NCBI RefSeq assembly: GCF_014203645.1
Contig: NZ_JACHJL010000017.1
Location: forward strand, 104,918-168,917
Reading direction: 5' to 3'
Source: Streptomyces zagrosensis
Lineage (GTDB): Bacteria; Actinomycetota; Actinomycetes; Streptomycetales; Streptomycetaceae
DNA: 64,000 bases
Shown here piece by piece: positions 36,895 through 45,443 of the stretch (position 1 is its first letter; every line of letters starts with the position of its first letter). The position numbers were made by a program, and so were the translations under genes. The notes under the pieces are model-generated. The model made no database searches and was not told where the DNA came from. It saw nothing but the letters and a program-made list of their open reading frames with translations.

Positions 36895-37490
36895 GCGGCC
36901 TTTCCAAGAAGGGCGGGCGCCGGAGTCGACGCTGCCGGGCGGGCTACCGGCTGCTGTGTAGCGGGCGCGGGGCTGCCTGCTGCCGGGGTGTTCTTCTTCC
37001 GCTTCTTTTTGGGCCTGGGCACGCCGTAGGTGCGGTCGCGGTCGAAGACCTTGTTGGCGGCCTGGCGGAGCAGGTCACGGGCGTGCTTGTGGCTGATCTG
37101 CAGGGCGGCGGCGAGCCGGTCGGGCCGCCAGCCCCGGACATAGGCGTGGTCGATGGCGACCTGCCGCTCGGCCTCGGTCAGGTGCACATCGCGTCCGGCG
37201 AAGAAGGCGGTCACGCGCCGGTAGTCCAGGCGCTGGTGCAGGTTGTTGTGCAGCGGGCGCCGCTCGGCTGCGGTGAGGCCGCCCCAGATGCCTTCCTTGA
37301 GGACGTTCTCCAGGGCGAAGTCCAAGCACTCGCGGCGTACCGGGCACCAGCCGCACAGCTCCTTCGCCTCTGCGATCTCCTCGTGGCCCCGGGGGCCGGG
37401 GAAGAACACGGCGTCGGCATCCTCGACGTCCATGCCGTGGCACGCTGCGCGGGTGTGCCAGCTGGTGTCTGCGATGCCGCGCAGGCCCAT
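36891..37490 (-). CDS. WhiB-family regulator with extra C-terminal HTH-like part
   Basis: 199 residues. The WhiB domain has its four iron-sulfur cysteines: one in TRAACHG (residue 17), CGWC, and the one in RRECLDFAL. GIWGGLTAAERR is the family turn. WhiB proteins bind a 4Fe-4S cluster and the sigma factor. Beyond the normal length, residues 110-160 contain RLAAALQISHKHARDLLRQA, which looks like a helix-turn-helix, followed by a lysine-rich patch and an Ala/Pro tail. ATG at 37490 was chosen; longer forms lack a ribosome site. It probably controls the transfer operon it heads. Confidence 0.8.
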   Translation of the reverse strand: MGLRGIADTSWHTRAACHGMDVEDADAVFFPGPRGHEEIAEAKELCGWCPVRRECLDFALENVLKEGIWGGLTAAERRPLHNNLHQRLDYRRVTAFFAGRDVHLTEAERQVAIDHAYVRGWRPDRLAAALQISHKHARDLLRQAANKVFDRDRTYGVPRPKKKRKKNTPAAGSPAPATQQPVARPAASTPAPALLGKAA

Positions 37491-37685
37491 GGCCGGCGCG
37501 TCGTGGGTGGTGATGTGGCGCAAGAGGGTCTCCGGTGTGCTGCCGCGTCGGCCGGGCTGGGGCGGTGCTAGACGGACGCGTCGTCGGGTACTGGCTGCGG
37601 CGCGAGAGCGTGCGCCGCAGCCAGGGCGGGACGGTGGTGTTAGGGCGCGGTGCACCGGGCGGGGTGCACGTGCTGGATGCGCCGG

Positions 37686-38399
37686 TCAGGCCATGGCGGG
37701 TTGCTGGACCTGCTCGCTGGGCTGGGCCTGTTGGGCGGCGGCGAGGTCGCAGCGGCTGGGATGCGTGGCGCACGGGGCGGTTCCGCGTGCTCCGTCGTCG
37801 GGGTCGATCCGGCGGCGACGGCACGGCTCGCCGGGCTGGGCCAGGCACCACTCGCACCTCACGCTCAAAGCGTCGGGCTGCCCGCGCGCGAGGGCGGCTT
37901 CGCGTGCTGCTCGGGCGGGACGGTAGGGCGCCAGGGCGGCACGGGCGGCGGGCGGTATGCAGGAGCCGATCTCCCGCAGCCGGGCTTTGAGCCTTGGGTC
38001 GATCCCGTCCCGGCCGGTGGTGATCGCTCGGGCTTGAGCGGGCTGCGCGGTGCCGGTGGCGACGGCGCGGCGGGTGCCGACCAGCTCGGCGGTCCAGGCG
38101 GCCTGGTCGTCCGGGTCGGCGGACGGCGTGGGGTCGGTGTGCCGGGCCAGGCGATCGCGCCGGTAGCTGCCCCAGGGCCGGGCTAGGTCCGCGGGCAGGA
38201 TCTGGTAGGGCGAGGTGCGGATGTGCTGGCGGGCGGCGACGCGGGCGTCCCAGCCGTGCGGGGTGGCCATCGGCACGTCGCCGAGCAGCTCGTGCCACTG
38301 GGCGAGTTGGTCGCGGGCCTCACCTGGGTCGGTGCGGATGGTGCGGGGGTCGAGTCGGCCGATGTAGGCCAGCAGGGCGGCGATTTCGCGGCGGTCCAC
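37686..38399 (-). CDS. Zinc-finger-type mobile-element protein (237 aa)
   Basis: GTG at 38399 with GGAGGG six bases upstream, one codon past the stop of the Rep-like gene (coupled). The N-terminal part is helical (REIAALLAYIGRLDPRTI). The C-terminus has a Cys cluster: RCEWCLAQPGEPCRRR then CATHPSRC, typical of a zinc-binding module in hypothetical proteins of Streptomyces plasmids. No catalytic motif. Its role is unknown, perhaps replication or transfer accessory. Confidence 0.65.
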   Translation of the reverse strand: MDRREIAALLAYIGRLDPRTIRTDPGEARDQLAQWHELLGDVPMATPHGWDARVAARQHIRTSPYQILPADLARPWGSYRRDRLARHTDPTPSADPDDQAAWTAELVGTRRAVATGTAQPAQARAITTGRDGIDPRLKARLREIGSCIPPAARAALAPYRPARAAREAALARGQPDALSVRCEWCLAQPGEPCRRRRIDPDDGARGTAPCATHPSRCDLAAAQQAQPSEQVQQPAMA

Positions 38400-38401
38400 G
38401 G

Positions 38402-39295
38402 TCAGCCCTCCGTTCCGGTCGGCTCGTCCAGGGCGGCCAGCAGGGCGGCGGTGTGGGCCTCGGTCCGCGTCATGCCCCCCGGCGCGGCGGTGTTCTTGCC
38501 GGGCACGGCGTAGAGGTTCGGGCGAGTGGGGGCGTGTTCTCGGGCGACCCAGGAGCGCCAGTCGGCTGCCCAGGCTCCCGCCGGCCTCGGTGCGTGGCCC
38601 GCCCGGTGGGCGCGCCACTTCGCGTCGGCTGCCCGCAGGCCCTGCTCGCCGAGGCGGTCGAGGTGTCCTTGCTGGTGGGCCCAGGTGTGGGTGGCGGGGT
38701 CGAGTTGCCACTCGGCAGCCGAGAGGACGGCCGCACCAGCACTACTGCTGTACCTCCGGTTCCCATCAGGTTCACTACGGCTCTGTGTGCCGGTTTCCGG
38801 TACATCGCTGTGCCGGTTTCCGGTACGTCGAGGTACCGGTTTCCGTCGGGACCTGCCGGTTTCCGCTACTGCCGGTTTCCGGACCCCTGCGGGGGATATC
38901 GGCACCTCACGTGGACGGATTCCATACGGTCGAAGGGCCGAGATTCGCAGCGTTGGGGCGCTTTCGGGCGCCTCCTGTGACGCCGGGTCACCGTCCTCGT
39001 CGTTCTCGGCGGTCGCCGCCACAGCTTCGGCGGCGAGGGGAAGGCGGTAGACGGTGCTGCGCTGCGGGCCGGTGAGGTCGTCGAGCTGCTCCAGCTCACC
39101 AGCTTCGACCAGGCGGTCGATGGCTTCGCGCACCGTGGAGAGGGAGGCGCGCGTGCGTTTGGCCAAGCTGGACAGTGAGGCCCAGGACACGCACTGCTCG
39201 TCGGCCACCCGGTCGGCGATTGACAGCAGGACCAGGCGGGCGGTGCCTCGGCTGGAGCTGTGTTCCCACACCCAGTCGCGGGCTTCGCTGCTCAT
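38402..39295 (-). CDS. Winged-helix replication-initiator-like protein
   Basis: 297 residues. Residues 10-85 are a winged helix (GTARLVLLSIADRVADEQ, WASLSSLAKRTRASLSTVRE, AIDRLVEAGELEQL), as in Streptomyces plasmid initiators and DnaD-like proteins. A central basic and Pro-rich stretch is encoded by repeated DNA (the iterons at 38791-38882). The C-terminal helical part contains GHLDRLGEQGLRAADAKW and ends EPTGTEG. Iterons inside the gene support initiator identity, but a transcription regulator is possible. It heads a minus-strand operon. Confidence 0.65.
   Translation of the reverse strand: MSSEARDWVWEHSSSRGTARLVLLSIADRVADEQCVSWASLSSLAKRTRASLSTVREAIDRLVEAGELEQLDDLTGPQRSTVYRLPLAAEAVAATAENDEDGDPASQEAPESAPTLRISALRPYGIRPREVPISPAGVRKPAVAETGRSRRKPVPRRTGNRHSDVPETGTQSRSEPDGNRRYSSSAGAAVLSAAEWQLDPATHTWAHQQGHLDRLGEQGLRAADAKWRAHRAGHAPRPAGAWAADWRSWVAREHAPTRPNLYAVPGKNTAAPGGMTRTEAHTAALLAALDEPTGTEG
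38791..38882. repeat. Five iteron-like copies of CCGGTTTCCG
   Basis: Copies start at 38791, 38814, 38837, 38857 and 38873, with spacings of 23, 23, 20 and 16 bp. The first two extend to TGCCGGTTTCCGGTAC. Direct repeats spaced near two helical turns inside a candidate initiator gene fit an origin of replication, as known for several Streptomyces linear plasmids. Confidence 0.75.
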
Positions 39296-39984
39296 CGGCC
39301 GCTCCCGCTGACAGGGCTCGATGGTCGGTTCGCCGAGATCGTGGTGGCACGCTCACGCCGCGAGGGCATGGGGGTGAGGGCGGTTGCCGCGCAGGCCAAG
39401 AGCCTTTTGCTCAGGGCAGAGGGCATGGGAGAATCCCCTTGCTGTGTTGCCGCGCTGGTGAATCTTTGGCTGGATTCAGCGCGGTGATGGAGGGCACGTG
39501 TTCGCCGCTGCAGGCGGCGGGGTGTGTCGTCGTGGCGTTCGGCGTCCGTGAGTTGGCCCTCTCGGACGCCGTCGCTGCGTTAGCTGGTTGGGTGACCGTC
39601 CACGTCATTCCTTGCGTCGTCCGCCCGCGGGGCGGTCGGCCCCCGGGGGATGACGAACATGGCACAGCCTGCCGAGCATGATCCAGTGTTGGTTCTCATC
39701 CGCTGTACTAGTTGCACAGCGTGACGCGACAGAGTGCGGCAGGTGGCTGCCGAGGTGACCCTAGGGCGCTGTGGGCCTGGCGGACTCAGCCGGCGGTCGC
39801 CGCGACGCCACTGATGCGGGAGCCTGGACGTCGTTTCCCCTGCCCTGTCCGGGAGCGCGCACGGGTTGGGCACGGTGCCCGCGAGAATGTCGGTGTTCAC
39901 GTCAGTGAACTTATCTCGCCCGACAAGGGTCGATCAAGGGGGTACGATTTTCTTTCCCATGACATTCGGCTGCTTAGGAGCATG
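39296..39984. other. 689-bp divergent intergenic region
   Basis: Lies between the Rep-like gene and the XRE gene, so it must hold promoters of both. It may also contain part of the origin. No convincing gene, long repeat or AT-rich unwinding region was found. Confidence 0.4.
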
Positions 39985-40869
39985 ATGCCTGCTCGTCACT
40001 TCGACGGCCGCCGCCTACGGGCAGCGCGCCGGGCCGCAGACCTGTCACAGATGGACATCGCACGGGCGATGGGATTCACCTCGACCGGCACCGTCGCCGC
40101 CTGGGAAGGGGGCAGCAAGCGGCCCGCCCCGGAGAAGCTGCCCGCACTCGCACGGGCACTGGGCAGTGACCTGGAAGTCCTCTTCCCTCGGGGCGGGCCG
40201 CCGGATTTGGCTGACCTGCGGTGTGACGCTGGGTACACGCAGGCTCAGACGCGGACCATCATGAGAACCAGGAGCGCGGGGCCGGTCGCCTACGCCGAGC
40301 GCGGGCAGCGCCCGCTGCCACAGCGCTTCGTCGAACCCCTGGCGCACGCCTACGGGGTCAGCGTCGAGCAGGTGCTCGCCGCCCAGGCGCGCAGCATGGG
40401 AAAGGTCGTGCCCGAGGAGGGACGGCCACTGTCGGCCGCGGTCGCCCACAAGATCAGCAATCTGCTCTCCGCGGGCGGTGGCCAAAAGACGGCGCCACGT
40501 ACCGACGAGGAGATCGCGCGCGCGGTGAACAAGGCAGCCGGAGGGCAGGTGGTCACGGCTGCGGAGATCGCAGCGATGCGGACCGGGGAAGCGGGCCACC
40601 TGTCACCGCCCGTGCTGGACGGCCTCGCTGCGGCGTTCGGCATCCCACCGCGCTCACTGCGACCGGATGAAGAGGCAGTACGCGAGATTGCCCAGGAACT
40701 GCAAGCCATCGCCGAGCTGCGCGGACGCCCCGGCCCGATCTCGCACCTGGCCGCCCGCGGAGCAGGCGGCCAACTCAGCCCCCGCGTCGTGGCAGCCATC
40801 ACCGACCTCCTGGAGGAGATCGAAGAGGGCGGCCTACCCGGCAGCAGCGACTTCACCGAACTGGACTGA
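39985..40869 (+). CDS. XRE-family regulator with several HTH-like units
   Basis: 294 residues. The first HTH is RRAADLSQMDIARAMGFTST with GTVAAWEGG. A second diverged one is DLRCDAGYTQAQTRTIMRTR and a possible third is EEIARAVNKAAGGQVVTAAE. No effector domain is visible. Either ATG at 39982 or 39985 can start it; TAGGAG is nearest the second. It stands convergent with the NUDIX gene of the 41-43 kb module and probably regulates it. Confidence 0.8.
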   Translation: MPARHFDGRRLRAARRAADLSQMDIARAMGFTSTGTVAAWEGGSKRPAPEKLPALARALGSDLEVLFPRGGPPDLADLRCDAGYTQAQTRTIMRTRSAGPVAYAERGQRPLPQRFVEPLAHAYGVSVEQVLAAQARSMGKVVPEEGRPLSAAVAHKISNLLSAGGGQKTAPRTDEEIARAVNKAAGGQVVTAAEIAAMRTGEAGHLSPPVLDGLAAAFGIPPRSLRPDEEAVREIAQELQAIAELRGRPGPISHLAARGAGGQLSPRVVAAITDLLEEIEEGGLPGSSDFTELD

Positions 40870-40907
40870 CACCTCGGGCAAGCGAGCGCCCGCACCTTCC
40901 GCGCGGG

Positions 40908-41378
40908 TCAGGCACTCACCTCGATGTAGGACGGACGCCCACTAGCCCGAGCGGCCAAGGCCAAGCGCAACACCTGAAGCAGCCCAGGGGGAGCGATCGT
41001 TGTGTCGATGTCCGCGATCGGGTAGAAGGCGTACGCGCCCAGCTCGCTGGCCTGCAGGCGGATCGACGCCTGCTGCCCAGCGGTGAGCTCTCCCGCGTCG
41101 AAGAGGAACAGCACCCGCGCCGAGGGGCCAGCAACCCAAGCCACCACCAACGGTTCGAGCCCGATCGACAAGTCCAGGTCCAGGCCCAGTTCCTCCCGCA
41201 CTTCGCGCACCGCGGCCTGACGGGGCGCCTCACCTTGATCGACGCGCCCGCCCGGCAGGTTCCACCCCGGCTTGTAGGTCGGGTTCACCAGCAGCAGGTG
41301 CCCTACGGAGTTGAAGCACAGCACCCCGGCCGATGGCACAGGCGTGGCATGAGCCATCTGGGCAACGTTGTCGTTCAT
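40908..41378 (-). CDS. NUDIX hydrolase
   Basis: 156 residues with a good NUDIX box: GGRVDQGEAPRQAAVREVRE followed by ELGLDLD, so the Glu metal ligands are intact. It should cleave a nucleoside diphosphate linked to X. The N-terminus contains LLLVNPTYKPGWNLPGG. Its start overlaps the stop of the membrane-protein gene (ATGA), placing it last in the ImmA, MAB_1171c, NUDIX operon. Substrate unknown; sugar-nucleotide or damaged nucleotide is possible. Confidence 0.85.
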   Translation of the reverse strand: MNDNVAQMAHATPVPSAGVLCFNSVGHLLLVNPTYKPGWNLPGGRVDQGEAPRQAAVREVREELGLDLDLSIGLEPLVVAWVAGPSARVLFLFDAGELTAGQQASIRLQASELGAYAFYPIADIDTTIAPPGLLQVLRLALAARASGRPSYIEVSA

Positions 41379-42683
41379 GGAGTCCTCATGTGCGAGACCG
41401 AAGGGCGGGCGGCGGGCGCTTGCGAGCCCGCGACAAGTAGTTCGCGGGCGAACTCGTCGCTGACGCGTCGATAGGCTTCGGTGACCAACACCAGCCGGGC
41501 AACGAAACCATCGAAGTCATCATCGGCACTGGGCGGCGCGTCCACCGGCGCACTGTGCGCCACCGCCCCGCCGGCCGCCGCCAGCAAAGCGCTCCGCCCC
41601 CAATAGGCGCTGGCCACCGCACGCGCCCGCAACCCCGTATACCCCTGGCGCTCGGCCACCTGCGCGGCCCGCGCGTACAAACCCGCGGGCACCAGATGGC
41701 TCAAGGTGCGCACCGCATCACTGATCTCGGTGACGAAGCGCTCCAGCAGCAGGTGCGGACTAGCGCGCGTGCAATCGCGAACGCTACCAACCCAACGACC
41801 CGCCCGCCCGCCCGCCCGGCAACGCCAGCGGAGCGTGCATCACCACGCTGGGCACGGCACGCGCCAAGTCGCGCCATATGGGATACAACGCCACCACCAT
41901 GCGCCGAGCCCGCCAGCGAGCCGTCAGCGCGCTGATCGTCGGAGCGATGATGCCCAACAGCCACAAAACGAAGGCGAGATGGAGCAGCGTGTCCGTTGCC
42001 GCCTCCTGGGCGGTGACGAAGGCCGGGGAGACCTCGCGGACGGCGATGAGCACACCGTAGGCCGCGCGCGAGGTCGCGTAGAGCACGGCCAGGGCCATCG
42101 CGACGGCCATCATCGTCAGCCCCGCACGCAACATCGGGCGGTGGGCACGCCGCGCCGCGTGGGCCCACTGATAGCCGCACACGCACGTCGCCGCGGCCAC
42201 GTACAGATAGATCAACCCCATGTACACCGCCAAGCTCACCGTCCCCGCATGGCGCGTCATGAAGTAGGGGCTGTCCGCCACCGGACGCGCACGATCCAAA
42301 AGAAGGAAGAACACCAAAACCAGGACGGTGATCGTGGCCAGCGATGTGCCGAGCGCGAGGCGGCGGACCGCCGCGGCGATCCGCACGTGCCGCGCGCTGG
42401 CCGCGTGGCCGGCGTCGGCGTACAAAGCGGTGACGTAGGCGAGCAACGCGCAGATGCCCACGATCGTCAGGACGTGCTTGACCAAGGTGGCCAGGTCCGT
42501 GACACCCACCATGTCGATCACGCCGCGTCCCGCATCCCAGCGCACCCACCACGCCCCAGCGAACGCCGCCAAGGCACCCGCCAGCGCCGGCTGGCCACCG
42601 CCACCCCGCAGCGCTGCGGGCAACCGCCACACCGCCTGAACTACCAGCGCCACCACGATCGCGAGCGCCACCTGGTCAAGCAC
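41375..42683 (-). CDS. MAB_1171c-family multi-pass membrane protein, frame broken at a tandem repeat
   Basis: The N-terminal frame (GTG 42683) has about seven hydrophobic segments (LAIVVALVVQAVW, LVKHVLTIVGICALLAY, LATITVLVLVFFLLL, and others), as in the MAB_1171c family. It stops early at 41784. The family's cytoplasmic C-terminus (LERFVTEISDAVRTLSHLVP, then RARAVASAYWGRSALLA) is in another frame to 41375. The break coincides with five CCCG units at 41799-41818. Losing one unit (4 bp) would join the frames. It may be phase-variable, damaged or misassembled. It overlaps the ImmA gene end. Confidence 0.7.
41799..41818. repeat. Tetranucleotide tandem repeat, five CCCG units
   Basis: Five perfect 4-bp units inside the membrane-protein gene, exactly where the frame is lost. 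Slipped-strand changes of one unit shift the frame, the standard design of phase-variable genes, though rare in Streptomyces. Confidence 0.85.
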
Positions 42684-43269
42684 CGGTGTGCACCTCGCGA
42701 CGGGCCAGATCGCGACCGGGGCGCCCTAGGCTGGCATCGAGGGCTTGGACGATGGGGTCCACCGCCACGCGCGCTGCCAGTACGCGGTCGTGCAGCACAT
42801 CAGCGACCAGCTCAGCACGCTTCTCGGCGAAGCAGTCATACCCACCGCGAGCCTGGACCTGCCCGCTGCCCAGCAGGCTCCGAGACAAGTCGGTGTCCAT
42901 GCCCGGCAACAGGCGCGCCAGGTCAGCGCTGCCCACATCGGCCCCGTCCTCGCACCACAGGTGGCACAGCTCGTGCAAGATGATCTTGCGACGGTGGCTG
43001 AGCGTGACGCCGCGCACGTGCAAGATCAGATCCAACGGTTGATCGCGGTGCCGCCACCACACCCCACACGCCCCACCGGGGCCCGGCGCGTCCTCCTCCA
43101 GCCGCACCAGGCGAATGCGACGCCCGCGCGCGGCCTCCATCTTCGCCACCAGCCCCGAGACCGTGAACGGCACAGGCACCGGCATCCCATTCACCACGCG
43201 GGAACATTCGCGGCGCAGGGCGCGGGAACTGGTGTCCGTGCGACTCCACAGCATCATGCTCATCCTCAC
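42676..43269 (-). CDS. ImmA/IrrE-like metallo-endopeptidase
   Basis: 197 residues. The zinc site is ILHELCHLWCEDG (HExxH) and a later glutamate helix EKRAELVADVL supplies the third ligand. In ImmA/IrrE proteins this peptidase cleaves or inactivates an XRE-type repressor. The gene is paired with a MAB_1171c membrane protein, a combination frequent in Streptomyces. Three ATGs at 43269-43257 are possible starts. The paired palindromes lie about 200 bp upstream. Confidence 0.8.
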   Translation of the reverse strand: MRMSMMLWSRTDTSSRALRRECSRVVNGMPVPVPFTVSGLVAKMEAARGRRIRLVRLEEDAPGPGGACGVWWRHRDQPLDLILHVRGVTLSHRRKIILHELCHLWCEDGADVGSADLARLLPGMDTDLSRSLLGSGQVQARGGYDCFAEKRAELVADVLHDRVLAARVAVDPIVQALDASLGRPGRDLARREVHTGA

Positions 43270-43469
43270 TGCACGGCGCCCACCAACCCAGCCGATGACC
43301 GGGAAGCCAGCCCCACGAAGGGCCAGTTCCCTTTACCGCCGGATGAACGCCACACGTTTGCCGGCAAACGAACGATCAACAATGACCATTCGATCCGTAG
43401 GCGGTCGATAACTCGACGCAAACCCTAATGCGCCCACACGCGGCACCGGTAAACAATGGCCCGGGATCG

Positions 43470-43513
43470 GGAACTGTCAGTTCCTGCCTCGGTGTATAGG
43501 AACTGGCAGTTCC
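43470..43513. promoter_or_regulatory. Two 15-bp palindromes: candidate tandem operators
   Basis: GGAACTGTCAGTTCC (43470-43484) and GGAACTGGCAGTTCC (43499-43513) are perfect inverted repeats differing only at the centre base. Their centres are 29 bp apart, nearly three helical turns on the same face. They lie in the divergent region between the ImmA operon and the MmyB-like gene, upstream of a TATACT. Confidence 0.85.
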
Positions 43514-43543
43514 ACCACGCGTGGGCGAGGCGAAAGGCCGGCA

Positions 43544-43549
43544 TATACT
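43544..43549 (+). promoter_or_regulatory. Candidate -10 element TATACT
   Basis: TATACT stands out in this GC-rich DNA, about 110 bp before the MmyB-like gene start and 31 bp after the second palindrome. No good -35 is seen, which fits an operator-overlapping or activator-dependent promoter. Confidence 0.45.
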
Positions 43550-43656
43550 CCTGCCAGGAAAAAGACCACACGAAGGAAAGGGGCAAGTGAGCGTTTAGGG
43601 CCTAGGTCACATTCGGGGTGTGGCCTAAATCATAAACCCTCCGTTACGTCCTCGTT

Positions 43657-44409
43657 ATGAACACCGAACCCCCTGAAACCCCGCACATGATCACCCGCGT
43701 ACTGCGAGCGGCCCGCGAACGCCACGGCCTCTCCACGGACCAGGTCGCCGAACTCTGCGGCGTCACCGGCCGGTGGTACCGCGCACTGGAAAGCGGCCGG
43801 CCCCGCCGGCACTCGAACTCGCTGCTCACCACCGTCAGCAGGGTCCTGGACCTGAGCGAGGAGGAATACCTCGTCCTCTACCGCCTCGTCGGCACCCATG
43901 ACCTTCCCGAAAAGGTCATGGCCCCTCAAACCGCCGATCCCGTGCCGCACCGCATCCGCACGTTCGTACAAGGCGTCGAACCCTGGGGCGCCTATCTATG
44001 TGACTACCGCTGGGACGTACTCGCACACAACGACGCGATCGTCCGCCATTTCCCGTGGATCAGCGAAGGGGTCAACGTCATGCAGTGGGCGTTGACCGAC
44101 CCTGACGCCCCCGCATACCTCATAAACTGGGAAACGGATTGGGCGCTACCGATGATCGCCCAACTGCGCCTGCACGACGAGCAATGGAAGCACGATCCGC
44201 GCATGAGAGCCGTCACACAATCCGTGCTCTCGACAGCGGCCGGCCGACGCTTGTGGACCTCCCCGCAACTACCCACCCTGTCCTACCCGGCCGCCGAGAC
44301 GACGCGTCAACTGCGGGGCCCCGACGCGCGACGCTACGAGGTCTCATTCGTGCCGCTGATGCCCTTGCAGCTCCCCTGGTACCGCTTCATGGCCGTCATG
44401 CCCGTGTGA
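43657..44409 (+). CDS. MmyB-like XRE regulator with ligand-binding domain
   Basis: 250 residues. The N-terminal XRE HTH is ARERHGLSTDQVAELCGVTG with WYRALESGR. Residues 90-250 match the MmyB-like ligand-binding domain (NDAIVRHFPW, DPDAPAYLINWETDWA, then RLHDEQWKHDPRMRAVTQ). That domain binds fatty-acid-like ligands in studied members. It probably controls the divergent ImmA module or itself through the paired palindromes. Confidence 0.85.
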   Translation: MNTEPPETPHMITRVLRAARERHGLSTDQVAELCGVTGRWYRALESGRPRRHSNSLLTTVSRVLDLSEEEYLVLYRLVGTHDLPEKVMAPQTADPVPHRIRTFVQGVEPWGAYLCDYRWDVLAHNDAIVRHFPWISEGVNVMQWALTDPDAPAYLINWETDWALPMIAQLRLHDEQWKHDPRMRAVTQSVLSTAAGRRLWTSPQLPTLSYPAAETTRQLRGPDARRYEVSFVPLMPLQLPWYRFMAVMPV

Positions 44410-44543
44410 TGAAGCGCTATATGCATATCGCCTGCGGGCTGTTGGACGAAGAAATTGTCCAACGTCCGGCTCCCGACTTGGAGGGGCGCCTTTTTGGGGA
44501 GGGTAGCGGCTGGACGAGTCCCACGCGGGCCAGTCGTCGATTG

Positions 44544-44828
44544 TCAGGTGGCGCCGGAGCGTACCGCGAACTTCCGCAGGTCGGGCAGGCTTTCCGGGGT
44601 GTAGAGGAGATCGATGGTGCGCGTGCGGATCGCCGGGCGTCGGACTTCGTTGGGAGCGATGTGTTCGATGGCTCGCAGCGCGCTGAATGTGCGGTTGAGG
44701 AGGTGGGCGCCGCCGAGGATGATCCGGTCCGAGGGCTGCTCATCGTGCACGCTGGCTTTCTTTGTATGAAGCGGGCGCCACGGGTGATCGCCCTGCAACC
44801 CGAAAGGGCGACCGGGTTGGCCAGACAC
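44544..44828 (-). pseudogene. Minus-strand remnant of an unknown gene
   Basis: The final 60 residues (DRIILGGAHLLNRTFSALRA and RTRTIDLLYTPESLPDLRKF) have coding-like composition, while the 5' part is irregular. It could be the tail of a lost gene. Lower GC3 than neighbours. Family not recognised. Confidence 0.35.
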
Positions 44829-44892
44829 CCCTGGATGGCTGCCTGCTCGTCGCTGCGACGTCCGGCCGGTCCGTCGCCCTAGGGTGGGGCGG

Positions 44893-45423
44893 GTGAGTCA
44901 TGGTGGAGTCGGTCAGGTGGTTTTGGACGAGGCCATTGCGGATGCCTGCCTCGCCGTATGGGAGTTTGACGGTGCACGGGCCTGGCTGGAGGAAGCCCGT
45001 CGGCATCCGATGGAGCCGCTAGCGGCCGAGGTGTGGGTCACTGACCCTGCTTTCGAGCACGTCTTGCTGGTCAAGCACCGCGTGCGCGGATGGGTGCCGC
45101 CCGGCGGCAAGGCGGAACCGGGTGAGGCGCCGCGTGCGGCGGCGGCACGAGAGCTGCTGGAGGAGACCGGCCTGCGCAGCGAGCTGCTGCCCGAGCCCGC
45201 AGCGGTGGCGGTGCGTTCCTACCGGGCCGACTGGTCACCGACGTTGGGCCTGTCCTATGCCGCGGTCGCCGGACGCGACGTACCGCTCGCCGGGGAGCGG
45301 AACCAACCTGCGGCATGGTTCCCTCTGGACACGGGCTGGGACAGCGTCTTCCCCGAGGACCGCGAGCGGATCCGTGCCCACGCTCGCCGTCTTGCGGCCG
45401 GCCGGGCGGTCGGCTCCCGCTGA
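44893..45423 (+). CDS. NUDIX hydrolase
   Basis: 176 residues, GTG at 44893 after AGGGTGGGGCGG; GTG at 44884 is the alternative. The NUDIX box is GGKAEPGEAPRAAAARELLE followed by ETGLRSEL, metal-binding glutamates intact. A helical N-terminal extension (residues 1-35) precedes the domain. It is convergent with the 7-deazapurine operon, whose last gene is also NUDIX-like but broken, so this one may replace or relate to that function. Confidence 0.85.
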   Translation: MSHGGVGQVVLDEAIADACLAVWEFDGARAWLEEARRHPMEPLAAEVWVTDPAFEHVLLVKHRVRGWVPPGGKAEPGEAPRAAAARELLEETGLRSELLPEPAAVAVRSYRADWSPTLGLSYAAVAGRDVPLAGERNQPAAWFPLDTGWDSVFPEDRERIRAHARRLAAGRAVGSR

Positions 45424-45443
45424 GGTAGGCCAATGGCCGCCGT

